64,000 nt of DNA, taken from CAWHNT01 sp963830775. Its GTDB lineage: Bacteria > Pseudomonadota > Alphaproteobacteria > Geminicoccales > Geminicoccaceae. Positions within the stretch are counted from its first letter, which is position 1. Each line of letters begins with the position of its first letter. The notes beneath the pieces were generated by a model. It was not told where the DNA came from. It did no database searches and saw only the letters and a program-made list of their open reading frames with translations. Below, in pieces: positions 1 to 8,570 of the stretch. The translations under genes and the position numbers were made by a program. The stretch spans positions 1 to 64,000 of the forward strand of contig CAWHNT010000022.1 of NCBI GenBank assembly GCA_963830775.1. The letters run 5' to 3'.

Positions 1-660
1 GAGTGACACGGCTTCAGGCCGCCCCTCAGCATCCGAGATGATTAGCTTTCACCGGCGGCCGACGCCCGGGCTCTCGCGGATTGGATGACGGCATGGCCGC
101 ATATCCGGTCCACGACCTGGCACCAAGGAACGGCCAGAGCCGGACCGGCGCCACAGGGCCGTGCCCGGGCGCACTGCCATAGGGCTCTTGTGGCACCACG
201 TGGGAATTGCCGGGCTCAACCAAGCCGGAAGGGTTAAAACCCAACAGCAGCTGAGAAATATCCTTGGTGCCATAACGACTGGAGACATGACTTGAACCGC
301 TACGCTAAGCCCCGATTACATTGGTCTAATGGAGCACGTCTCCCGAGCGGCCGAGCTAGCCTGTGCGCGCACAAGAGGACGTCCGGCGAGCCTCAGCAGG
401 AGGTTGGGCCTTGCACAGCTGAGCAGCCGCCAGCATCAGCGGCCATGCAGAAGCAGGGTTACCAGTGAACCACGAGGTGGGAGCCTGCGAGGCTATCACG
501 GCTCCTGACACGAGCACGTTGGCGGCAGCTCCGCAGCAGCCCTGGGGGATGGTAAACTTTACCAGTGCCTCATGACCGCCCGCGACCCTGCGAGACTGTC
601 GAAGATAAGTCACAGGACAGTTTTCGGCACCTTGGGATACACCTGTCCCGATGGGTTCCA
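1..660. other. Left-edge stretch with no supportable gene
   Basis: Several short overlapping open frames exist on both strands (the longest on the minus strand are at 26-244 and 356-661), but none shows a recognisable domain, ribosome-binding site or consistent codon use. I see no tRNA, intron core or inverted repeat. It borders phage-like genes and may be accessory or remnant DNA. Confidence 0.4.
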
Positions 661-664
661 AGCC

Positions 665-1084
665 TCACGCCTGGTCGTGCTGGCCCTGCTGCCCCGGAAC
701 GGACGGTGGTGGTCCGAACTGCCTCTCCGCCCACGTCAACCGCGCCACCACCTCCGCTGCCGGCACGCGCGGCCAGTCTCCAGAGGTGAAGAAGTCGTGG
801 CGCTCCTCTCCGAGCATCCGCAGCTCATGGAAGCGGTCGCTGCCGAAGCTGGTCCCGACCCGAAAGGGCGGCTCCAGCGTGCCGCTGCGGTCTCGCCACC
901 ACGCCAGGAGCGGAGCTCCATGCCGTTCCCAGTCACGCCGTGCCCGGTCGAGGTCATACAGCGCGCCCCGGCCGATTGCAGGGCCGCCGATGTGGTAGCC
1001 GCTGTACGCCAGCAGCACTTCCCCGATGAGCAGGAACTGGGCGCACTGCTGATCGAAGGCCGCGGCACGCCTCCTCCGCACCAC
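665..1084 (-). CDS. Hypothetical protein next to a phage terminase gene
   Basis: A protein of about 139 residues that I do not recognise. The coherent part contains LIGEVLLAYSGYHIGGPAIG near the start and RYDLD-type acidic/basic stretches, then GEERHDFFTSGDWPRVP and a C-terminal RLTWAERQFGPPPSVP. The frame stays open upstream to 1366, but that part is antisense-like to the terminase gene, so I chose the GTG near 1084; the start is uncertain. It has no signal peptide or membrane segment. It lies immediately downstream of the terminase small subunit gene on the same strand, so it may be a phage-derived or phage-associated gene. Function unknown. Confidence 0.4.
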   Translation of the reverse strand: MVRRRRAAAFDQQCAQFLLIGEVLLAYSGYHIGGPAIGRGALYDLDRARRDWERHGAPLLAWWRDRSGTLEPPFRVGTSFGSDRFHELRMLGEERHDFFTSGDWPRVPAAEVVARLTWAERQFGPPPSVPGQQGQHDQA

Positions 1085-1122
1085 GCGCCTGTTCGTCGGG
1101 CATGGGCTTGCTCCTAGGACGC

Positions 1123-1578
1123 CTAGAGTAGCGCCGGCCCAGGGGCCGGCGGCCGTCCCGGACGGTCGTTCAGCGGCTCGAGGTTCAGTCCCAAGGCCCG
1201 CGCGTGCCGGAGCACCTGTTCCCTGGCCTGATGCGCGATGTTGACGGCAGGGTTGGCCTTCATGCCTCCGCTGCCGGCGCGGATCAGCACCCCATGCTGC
1301 TTCAGGGCGTCGTTCGCCAGCCGGGCGGTCCCCGCCGCCTCGCACAGGCCGCGCAGGATCGTCCACACCGCCGGGTCGTCATCCGGCAATTCGTAGCTGT
1401 CCACGATCCGGCACCAAAGCTCCTGCTCGGGCGTCGCAAGGTTGGCCGGCGGTTTCGTTAAGTCGCCGACATAGCTCCGATCGAGATTAGGTTGAAAGGC
1501 GGTAAGCTCGGCATTTCGCTTTTCCCTAGAGCTTCCTAGCATATGGGGCGCGAAAACCTTGATCAGACCGTCTTTCAT
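1123..1578 (-). CDS. P27-family-like phage terminase small subunit
   Basis: A 151-residue protein resembling P27-type terminase small subunits, which bind phage DNA and direct the large subunit to cut it for packaging. The features that suggest this are the helical middle (EQELWCRIVDSYELPDDD, then a LCEAAGTARLANDALKQHG segment) followed by a glycine-rich turn and the family-like NPAVNIAHQAREQVLRHARA segment ending in LGLNLEP. No large terminase subunit, portal or capsid gene is nearby, so this is a stray phage gene rather than a prophage. A second in-frame Met lies 12 codons downstream. The family call rests on pattern recognition only. Confidence 0.55.
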   Translation of the reverse strand: MKDGLIKVFAPHMLGSSREKRNAELTAFQPNLDRSYVGDLTKPPANLATPEQELWCRIVDSYELPDDDPAVWTILRGLCEAAGTARLANDALKQHGVLIRAGSGGMKANPAVNIAHQAREQVLRHARALGLNLEPLNDRPGRPPAPGPALL

Positions 1579-1782
1579 GTTTCAGGAACCCGCGACGCCT
1601 GCAAGAAGGTACTGTCAGCAGCTACCAGGATCATAGGCGACTTTCCCGGCCCGGAGCGAGGCGGCCCGGCGGACGGCGATGGTTAAGGAGCGGATCTTGC
1701 TGCTGGGCGAAGCGGGTCCGCGCGCGGGCGTGGCGGCTCGCCCCTGACGCCCTGAGGGCCGAGCTGCAGGCCGGGCCGGACC

Positions 1783-2493
1783 ATGCCCTTCTATACCGAC
1801 GTCCTTCCCTTCGAGATCGTGGCCGACCAAGAGTAGGTCGGCCCTGCGATCGCCCATCTCACCGGGGTCTTCGGTGCCCACACCCACACCGTCCGCCTGC
1901 GACTCGGCACCGAAGCCATCGAGCTCGTCGACTTCCTCGCCCAATCCCGCCCGGCAGCCGCAGCAACGATCTCTGGTTTCAGCATGTGGCGCTGATCGCC
2001 AGCGGGATGGACGCCGCCTATCGCCGCTTGCGCGAGCACAATGTCATCCACGCCTCGAGGGGCCGCAGACCCTGCCGGCCTGAAACCCGAACGCCGGCGG
2101 CATCAAGGCCTTCTACTTCAAGGACCCGACCGCCATAACCTCGAGATCCTCCAGTTCCCACCCGGCAAGGGCGACCCGCGCTACGGCGAAGGACCGCCTG
2201 TTCCTCGGCATCGACCACACCGCCATCGCCGTCGAGGACACCGAGCGGAGCCTCGCCGTCTGGCGGGACACGCTGGGCTTCCAGGTGGCGGGCCAGTCCG
2301 AGAACTACGGGCCTGAGCAGGAGGAGCTGAACGGCGTCTTCGGCGCCCACCTCCGGATACCAGCCTGAAGGCGCCTGGCGGCGGCATCGGTGTCGAGTTC
2401 CTCGACTACCGCTTCCCCGGCACCGCTCGACGGCACGAGCAACGACCTCTGGCACCGGCACTTCAGCCTCGAGGTGGTCGGTGCCAATCGTTG
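1783..2493 (+). pseudogene. Broken VOC (glyoxalase-fold) gene, interrupted by IS630
   Basis: Pieces of one VOC-superfamily protein appear in several frames in the correct order: MPFYTDVLPFEIVADQE, then a TAG stop, GPAIAHLTGVFGAH, LRLGTEAIELVDFLAQ, a shift to HVALIASGMDAAYRRLREHN, KAFYFKDP, NLEILQFPPGKG, LGIDHTAIAVEDTERS and finally DLWHRHFSLEV. VOC proteins bind a metal and act on small molecules (glyoxalase, dioxygenase or resistance roles). There is an internal stop plus at least four frame changes, and the IS630 end begins directly after the last recognisable residues, so the insertion probably removed the C-terminus. This is clearly a pseudogene. Confidence 0.7.
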
Positions 2494-2497
2494 ATTG

Positions 2498-2540
2498 AGG
2501 GGTGGTTTTCAGAACGCGCTAAGTGGTTCATCCGGCAAGT
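2498..2540 (+). repeat. IS630 left terminal inverted repeat
   Basis: A 43-bp sequence starting AGGGGTGGTTTTCAGAACGC, identical to the reverse complement of 3685-3727 at every base. Confidence 0.92.
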
Positions 2541-2579
2541 CGCTCCATTTCAGAGCTGTCCCAAGCTGGAGGAGCCCTG

Positions 2580-3685
2580 ATGCGACGGCTACGACTGCGC
2601 GCGCTGAGCGAGGCGGAGCGGACGCCGGTTGAGAAGCTGGCCCATTCGCGCACTGCCCCGGCGCGGCAGGTCGAGCGGGCGCGCATCGTCTGGCAGGCGA
2701 GCCAGGATCAGATGGCGCCGGCGATCGCGGCGGCGCTGCGCCTGACCGCCTACACGGTGGCGACTGGGTCAAGCGCTTCAACGCCGAAGGCTTGGCCGGG
2801 CTGGAGGACCAGCCCCGCGCCGGTCGTCCGCCGACCTATACGCCCGAGCAGGTCGGCGAGGTGATCGCCACCGCGCTGACCGATCCCAAGCGCTTGGCCT
2901 GCCGTTCGGCTCATGGACGCTGGACCGGCTGGCGGCCTACCTGAGCGAGCACAAGGGATCGCGATCAAGCGAGCCGGATCGACGAGATCCTGCTCAAGGA
3001 AGGCTGCGCTGGCGGAAGCAGGAGACGTGGTTCGGGAGCGGGTCGATCCTGCGTTCGCGGAAAAAGGGGCGATCGAGAGCCTCTACACCGCCCCGCCTCC
3101 AGGCAGCGTAGTCGTCTGCCTGGACGAGATGGGGCCGGAGAGCGCCAAGAGCTTCCCGGGCCAAACCTGGTGGAGACCAGCGGGCTGACCGGCCGGACGA
3201 GCCAAGCAGGAGATCGACTATGGCCGGCGCGGCAAGGGCTACATCTTCGGTGCGTTCCGCCCCGCGACCGGCGAGGCCTTCACCCGACCTTACCCCAGCC
3301 GCACCACCGCCAACTGGGTCGACTTCCTGGAGCGGGTCGAGCGTGGGTGCCGGCCGAGAGCGAGCGGGTCTACGCCATCCTCGACAACCTGAGCGCCCAC
3401 CGGGCCACGGACGTGCTGCTGTTCACCCTGGCGCACCCGCGCTGGGAGTTCGTCTTCCAGCCGAAGTACGCCGCGTATCTGAACCTGATCGAGCCGTGGT
3501 GGAAGGTGTTGCGCTCGCTGGCCCTGAAGGGCCGGCGCTTCGAGACCTGGGAGGAGATCGTTCAGGCCGTGGCGCGCGCGACAGCCTACTGGAACGCCCA
3601 CCGGCACCCGTTCGTCTGGGGCCGCCGGCGACGCCACAAGGCACGCCGCCAACCTGGCATCGCCCTCGTCCCAAAAGCTGCCTGA
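2580..3685 (+). pseudogene. IS630-family transposase, multiply frameshifted
   Basis: The order of parts matches IS630 transposases: an N-terminal helix-turn-helix (from MRRLRLRALSEAERTPVEKL), a linker with WVKRFNAEGLAGLEDQPRAG in another frame, SWTLDRLAAYLSEHKG, then the DDE catalytic core. The three acidic catalytic positions are visible as CLDEMG, ILDNLSAH and NLIEPWW. Frame changes occur near 2762, 2900, 2970, 3185 and 3340, so no active enzyme can be made from this sequence. The last open frame ends at 3685, exactly where the right inverted repeat begins. Confidence 0.85.
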
Positions 3686-3727
3686 CTTGCCGGATGAACC
3701 ACTTAGCGCGTTCTGAAAACCACCCCT
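3685..3727 (-). repeat. IS630 right terminal inverted repeat
   Basis: A 43-bp perfect inverted copy of 2498-2540. The transposase stop codon overlaps its first base. Confidence 0.92.
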
Positions 3728-3812
3728 TAGGCACCCTGCGCTCGACATTTTCCCGATGGGTTCGGCTTCGGGCCGGATCCTGGTCAGGCGCCGGTCCTCC
3801 GCTCTGGCCACC

Positions 3813-4176
3813 TCAGGCTCCTGCGGGCCCGCTCATTGAGACCAGCGTCAAGCCACCTCCCTTCTTGTCAAAAGTGAAGAACCGGGTGTTGAACCCCTCG
3901 CATCCGATGCGGCGCTTCGCGTCGTAGTCCATCGACTGAAAGGAGTAGTGAACAGCGACCACGAGCTGCGTCGGCGATTCTCTGGGTGACCTGCATCTGA
4001 TCGACGCCCTCCATCTCGGTCTGGTTGCAGTTGAAGCCTTCCTCGGAGGGATTGCCGGCATTGTAGTAGTCGACGATCTGGCGCTGGATACCGGGATAGG
4101 GCTGCAGCTGCGGCGGCACGCTGGCACAGCCGGCCAGGGCGGCGCCGAAGAGGATCAGGCAGTGATGCTGTTTCAT
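3813..4176 (-). CDS. Small envelope lipoprotein, paralogue 1 (one frameshift)
   Basis: About 120 residues once a single extra base near 3980-3995 is removed (364 nt = 3n+1). The N-terminus MKQHHCLILFGAALAGC is a lipoprotein signal with the acylated Cys at 17. The body has PYPGIQRQIVDYYNAG, a Cys in FNCNQTEME, VAVHYSFQSMD, a second Cys in RIGCEGFNTRFFTF and the C-terminal GGGLTLVSMSGPAGA. It is homologous by eye to the lipoproteins at 8143, 13138 and 50959. It ends a minus-strand run after FGE, HAD and sulfatase genes, so it is probably part of that module. The two conserved Cys may form a disulfide. Function unknown. Confidence 0.65.
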
Positions 4177-4326
4177 GAGCTTGTGTTCCTCGGTTGACTG
4201 CCGGACGACATCGTCGCCCAGGTTACAGCTGAGCCTCCGCGAGCAAAGGGAGCGACCGCCAGCGATCTCGGCCGGATCACCCATGGCCACGCGGCGGCTC
4301 GGAGCGGCCGGGCTGGTAAGATCGCG

Positions 4327-5364
4327 CTACGGCTGTGATCGGCCTCGTGGCTCCTGCGGTCCGTTGAGGACGGTCCGGAAGCCCAGGTGGCTGGCACCCA
4401 GGCCGAGCTCCTGCGGCTGGCGCGCGGCCGGGCGGTAGCGGGCGCAGAAGTTGGGGGCGCAGAGCCATGAGCCGCCCTTGATGACGACGGAAGGCGTGGA
4501 ACCTCCACCATAGCGTACGGCGAGCGCCTCGGGCGGACCTTCCGGCTCGCTCGCAGCAGTGGCCGGGTGGCCCGGGACCCACCAGTCGCGCGTGTATTCC
4601 CAGGCATTGCCGGCCATGTCGAACAGGCCGTAGCCATTGGGCTCGAAGCAGCCGACCGGTGCGGTGCCATGGTAACCGTCATCAGCGCCGTCGCTGACCG
4701 GGAACAGGCCTTGCCACGTGTTGGCCTTCCAGCCCTGGACAGGATCGTAGTACTCGTCACCCCAGGCATAGGTGGCGCCGTCGAGCCCGCCCCGGGCGGC
4801 GAACTCCCATTGCGCCTCGGTCGGCAGCTCGCGGCCGGCCCAGCGCGCGTAGGCGAGCGCGTCCTCGTAGGCCACGTCCACGACCGGGTGATTGTCCTTC
4901 CCCATGATCGAGCTGGCCGGCCCGCTGGGATGGCGCCAGTCGGCGCCCGGGACGAAGCGCCACCACTGGCCGACATCCACGAGGTTGCGCAAGCCCGTCG
5001 GCGGCGTGAAGACGACCGCCCCCGGCGCCAGGAACTCAGGCGGCACGCCGGGATGGTCCTTCGGGTCGAGCCCGCGCTCGGCGACGGTGCGATAGCCCGT
5101 GGCGTCGACGAAGCGTGCGAACTGGGCGTTGGTCACCTCGTGCCGGTCGATCCAGAAGCCCGATACCGTCACCGGATGGGCGCTGCGCTCCTCGGGCCGC
5201 TCTTCGTCGTCGCCCATGGTGAAGGTGCCGCCGGCGATCCAGACCATGCCGGTGGACGGCCCGGTGTCTTCCGGCAGGCCGGCATAGTCGTTGCACCGGT
5301 GCTCCTGGGCCTGGGCGGCGGATGCGACGAGCATCGCCGCCGCGTCAGCGAGCACTGCCTTCAC
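4327..5364 (-). CDS. Formylglycine-generating enzyme (SUMF1/FGE family), apparently exported
   Basis: A 345-residue FGE-sulfatase domain protein. FGE oxidises the Cys of the CxPxR motif in type I sulfatases to formylglycine. Family landmarks in order: VWIAGGTFTMG, FWIDRHEVTNAQFARFV, HPVVDVAYEDALAYARW, LPTEAQWEFAARGG, GLFDMAGNAWEYTRDWW and KGGSWLCAPNFCARYR. The last carries the Cys-x4-Cys pair (about residues 302 and 307) that binds copper in true FGEs and is absent from many SUMF1-like proteins. The GTG start overlaps the HAD stop (GTGA), which indicates translational coupling. Residues 1-19 look like a signal peptide ending AAQA. A sulfatase with the matching motif lies two genes upstream. 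Confidence 0.88.
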   Translation of the reverse strand: MKAVLADAAAMLVASAAQAQEHRCNDYAGLPEDTGPSTGMVWIAGGTFTMGDDEERPEERSAHPVTVSGFWIDRHEVTNAQFARFVDATGYRTVAERGLDPKDHPGVPPEFLAPGAVVFTPPTGLRNLVDVGQWWRFVPGADWRHPSGPASSIMGKDNHPVVDVAYEDALAYARWAGRELPTEAQWEFAARGGLDGATYAWGDEYYDPVQGWKANTWQGLFPVSDGADDGYHGTAPVGCFEPNGYGLFDMAGNAWEYTRDWWVPGHPATAASEPEGPPEALAVRYGGGSTPSVVIKGGSWLCAPNFCARYRPAARQPQELGLGASHLGFRTVLNGPQEPRGRSQP

Positions 5365-6365
5365 GGTGCCGTCCCCGGGAAGATTGCCTTCCAGTCGGCC
5401 TTCATCGACACGAAGATCCAGGGCTCGGCACCGGCGGCATCGAGGGCCTTGTCGAGCCGCCCGACGTGGCTCTTGCGATCGTAGGCATATTCGCGCTCGG
5501 CATCGTCGTGATGGACGATCATCGTCAGCCGCGCGCCGGGCCCGGCGGCTGCCCACTGCAGCATCCCGATATCCCCGTCGGAATTGCCGAAGGCGGCGAT
5601 CGGGCGGCGGCCGATGAGCCTGTCGATGCCGACCGGCTTGCCGGGCCCGTCGTCGACAAAGTCGATCGCGGGCAGGCGCATCAGCACCGGCACGCCGTCG
5701 CGCATGACGAACTGGGTCTTGATCGAGGAGCCCAGCACCTGCTCCGGCGGGATGCCGTAGACCCGCTCGGTCCACGGCCGCATGAAGTCGATGCCGCCGC
5801 CCGAGACGATGTAGGTCCTGAAGCCGTTTGCCCGGAGATAGGCCAGAACCTCGAGCATCGGCTGATAGACGAGCTCGGTATAGGGCCGCTTGAAGCGGGG
5901 ATGCCGCGCTTCGGCCAGCCACTTGGTGGCGAGTGCCGTGAACTCGTCCGTGGTCATGCCGGCATGCGTCGCTGCGACCAGCTCGACCATCGCCTTCTCG
6001 CCGCCCGCGGCCAGTGCCGGCATGTCGTTCTCGATCACCGCCTTGAACGGCTGCGTCGCCTTCCATTCCGGATGGTCCGCCGCCAGCGCCCGTACCCGGT
6101 CGAGGGCGAAGGCGAACTGGGTGTAGATCGGCTGCTCGACCCAGAGCGTGCCGTCATTATCGAAGGTGGCAATCCGGTCGGCCGGCTCGACGTAGTCAGC
6201 GCCACCGGCTGTCGTCACCGCACCGACGAACCTGACGATCGCCTGCTTGGCCGGCCCGTCGTTCCATGACGCCAGCGGGTCCTCGGCGGCCTGTGCGTGC
6301 CAGGATGCCATGCCCAAGGCGAGGATGGCGGCGCATGCGACGCGGTTGATCAGCTGCGCGATCAT
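5361..6365 (-). CDS. Exported HAD-family phosphatase
   Basis: A 334-residue HAD-superfamily hydrolase. Motif I is ATFDNDGTLW (nucleophile Asp about 69, general acid Asp about 71), motif II is TYIVSGGG, and motif IV is AAFGNSDGDIGML. The layout resembles phosphoserine phosphatase-like HADs with a helical cap between motifs I and II. The N-terminus is a signal peptide (MIAQLINRVACAAILALGMA, cleavage near AQA-AED), so it should act in the periplasm. It starts 73 nt after the sulfatase stop and overlaps the FGE start by four bases. Substrate unknown; a phosphate ester released or carried by the sulfatase substrate is possible. Confidence 0.82.
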   Translation of the reverse strand: MIAQLINRVACAAILALGMASWHAQAAEDPLASWNDGPAKQAIVRFVGAVTTAGGADYVEPADRIATFDNDGTLWVEQPIYTQFAFALDRVRALAADHPEWKATQPFKAVIENDMPALAAGGEKAMVELVAATHAGMTTDEFTALATKWLAEARHPRFKRPYTELVYQPMLEVLAYLRANGFRTYIVSGGGIDFMRPWTERVYGIPPEQVLGSSIKTQFVMRDGVPVLMRLPAIDFVDDGPGKPVGIDRLIGRRPIAAFGNSDGDIGMLQWAAAGPGARLTMIVHHDDAEREYAYDRKSHVGRLDKALDAAGAEPWIFVSMKADWKAIFPGTAP

Positions 6366-6438
6366 CGTGGCAAGCCTCCTTTGTGCTGCCTCGGAGAGGG
6401 AGCGGGCGCCCAGCCTGGGCACCCGCTTGCGTCATGCG

Positions 6439-8086
6439 CTAGTTGCCGGTCGGCATCGGCAGCTTGATGCCCTCCTGCTGCAGCAGCTCCCGGACAGACT
6501 GCAGCCGCTCGTACTGCGAGATCGTGATCGGACCTGTGTAGACCTCGCTCTGCAGCTTGCGCGGCGGATACTGAACGTAGGTCTTCATCAGCGCCTTGAT
6601 CTCTTCGCTGATCGTCACCATCGTCCATGTCCTTTCCGTGTAGTTGTTCATGAAGATGTCATAGCGCTCCTGCGGGTCCTGCCAGAGATCGAACACCTGC
6701 GGGACGGTGGCGACGTACTTCTCGGCACCCTTCCAGCCAAGGTTGGAGTCCACGGCGAGACCGCCGGTCTGCGCACCATCGTCGCCGCGCAGGTTGAACA
6801 CCGCCTTGTAGTTGCCGATCCGCGCGGCGCCTGGCGTGAGCTCGTCCTCGGTGAAGTAGAACCAGTTGCTGCGCGCCGACTTGCCGGTGCCGAAGAGGAC
6901 CGGCGACATGTCGTAGCTGTCGAAGATGATCGGCTGACCCTCGCGGTCCTTCTCCGGCAGCTTGATGCCGGCGACGGAAGCGAACGTAGCCATCAGGTCG
7001 AGGCCGCCGAGGATGTCGTGGTTCTTCTTCCCGGCCGCGATCTTGCCCGGCATCCAGGCGAGTGCCGGGACACGGTTGCCGCCCTCTCGCACCGTGCCCT
7101 TGGTGCCGCGAAGGGGCGTGTACCCGGCGTCGGGATACACGTCCTGCCAGGCGCCGTTGTCCGTCGTGTAGACGACGAGGGTGTTCTTATCGAGGCCCAG
7201 TGCCCGGACCTTGTCCATGATGTGGCCGATCCGTGCGTCGAGCTCGACGACGGAGTCGGCATACTTGCTCTTCGAGAGCGACTTATGGGTGTACTCGGGG
7301 TGCGGCAGGTTCGGCTGATGCACCTTCATGAAGTTCACGTTCATGAAGAACGGCTCAGGCGACTTGGCCGCACGGTCGAGATAGTCGAGCGCCGCCTTCT
7401 CCACGTAGCCATCGAAGAAGGGGATCCCGACAACGCCCTGGGCGGGGGTGTCGACATATTGGCCGTTGATCTTGAAGTCCTCTTTCGGCGGTCTCACCCG
7501 CCTTTCCCGACAGCGAACCCTTCGTCACCCTCACGAACATCGCCCGAAGCTCCGGGTCCATGTCGGGGAACCAGGTCGGGTCGGCATAGGTGTAGGCGTT
7601 GAGGTGGTAGAGGCCGGCATACTGCATCTCGTCGTAGCCTTGCGCGGTAGGCAGCGCGTAGTCGGCCTCGCCGAGATGCCATTTGCCGGTGAAGAAGGTC
7701 TGATAGCCCGCGGTCTTCAGCACCGAGGCCAGCGTCCACTCCGCCGCGGGCAGGCCGCCGCCCTGGCCCTGGAAGGCCACGGTCGTCATGCCGCTGCGGT
7801 TCGGGATACGGCCAGTCTGCATCGCCGCCCGGCCGGGCGTGCAGCTTGGTTGAGCGTAGAAGGAATAGAACTGCATGCCTTCGTTGGCGAGGCGGTCGAT
7901 GTTCGGCGTCGGCATGCCGCGCCCCTCTCCGCCGCCATAGGGGCCGAGGTCGCCGTAGCCGGTATCGTCGGACACCAGCAGGATGATGTTGGGCTTGGCC
8001 TGTTGGGCCAGGCTGGGCGGGGCCAGGCTGGCAACGACCAGCATGGCCGTTGCTCCCAGCACTGAAGTGCGTGCGATCGACCTCAT
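6439..8086 (-). CDS. Exported type I arylsulfatase (one frameshift)
   Basis: About 548 residues if one extra base near 7490 is removed (1648 nt = 3n+1). It has a signal peptide (cleavage near SLAQQA), the metal-binding start NIILLVSDDTGYGDLGPYGG (Asp 40/41), and the catalytic FYAQPSCTPGRAAMQTGR in which Cys82 of CTPGR should be converted to formylglycine. Further conserved parts are FFTGKWHLGE, MNVNFMKVHQPNLPHPEY and VVYTTDNGAWQD. It hydrolyses sulfate esters, or phosphonate/phosphate esters in some relatives; the true substrate is not evident. The frame changes at GKAG-ETA, just before KEDFKINGQYVDTP. It heads the sulfatase-HAD-FGE-lipoprotein run. Confidence 0.85.
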
Positions 8087-8142
8087 CTGCCTCTTTCTCC
8101 GTTCCCTGGATTGCCACGACCGACGTTGAGCCCGTCCTGTCC

Positions 8143-8557
8143 CTATGAAGCACCAAGCTCGCCAGATATCTTCTCGAGCGTCAGTCCACCTGCGGACTTG
8201 CTGAAGGTGACGACACGCGTGTTGAACCCCATGCGGCAGTAGGCGGAGCGACCCGATTCATCCTCGGAAGAAAACTCGTAATGGACTGCCAGCTTTAGCT
8301 GATCCGGCGTGTTAGCGATCTCGGCCGCCCGGGTCACGGCTCCCATCTCGACAGGGCCGCAACTGAAATCACCCTCCTGACCATGGCTCTCGTAGTAATC
8401 CCGGATTTGCTGCTCCGCGCCGGGATATTGGGCGAGCCGCACCGCCGTCCGACCGGAGGTCGGGTCGCTGGATCTCTCCGCCGCTTCCATCTGCGCGCAT
8501 CCTGCAGCAGCGACGCTCAGCGGCAGCCAAAACGAGCAAATGTCTGGATAGCTGCAT
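8143..8557 (-). CDS. Small envelope lipoprotein, paralogue 2 (one frameshift)
   Basis: After removing one extra base near 8525 (415 nt = 3n+1) it gives 137 residues, the same length as the intact paralogue at 13138 and nearly the same sequence. The signal begins MQLSRHLLVLA and the lipobox is AAAGC. The body has LAQYPGAEQQIRDYYESHGQ, a Cys in DFSCGP, ANTPDQLKLAVHYEFSSEDE, a Cys in SAYCRMGFNTR and the C-terminal SAGGLTLEKISGELGAS. An IS1595 element is inserted 14 bp upstream of its start codon and separates it from its former 5' neighbour. Function unknown. Confidence 0.75.
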
Positions 8558-8562
8558 CGGCT

Positions 8563-8570
8563 TTTCCCTT
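8563..8570 (+). repeat. IS1595 target-site duplication, left copy
   Basis: The 8-bp TTTCCCTT flanks the left end and is repeated exactly at 9606-9613. An 8-bp duplication is typical of IS1595 transposition. Confidence 0.9.

Larger units (their letters stand above)
2498..3727 (+). mobile_element. IS630-family insertion sequence, inactive
   Basis: A 1230-bp element bounded by perfect 43-bp inverted repeats (2498-2540 and 3685-3727). It encloses a frameshifted DDE transposase. IS630 elements duplicate a TA target: TA follows the right end (3728-3729), but TG, not TA, precedes the left end, so the duplication is imperfect. It sits against the end of a VOC pseudogene. Confidence 0.85.

Noticed and set aside
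1..660. Possible group II intron or structured RNA at the left edge
   Set aside because: I looked for a domain V-like hairpin and a maturase and found neither.
4327..6066. A 579-codon frame that joins FGE to upstream sequence
   Set aside because: The first 234 codons are antisense-like composition lying inside the HAD gene in another frame; the FGE starts at the coupled GTG at 5364.
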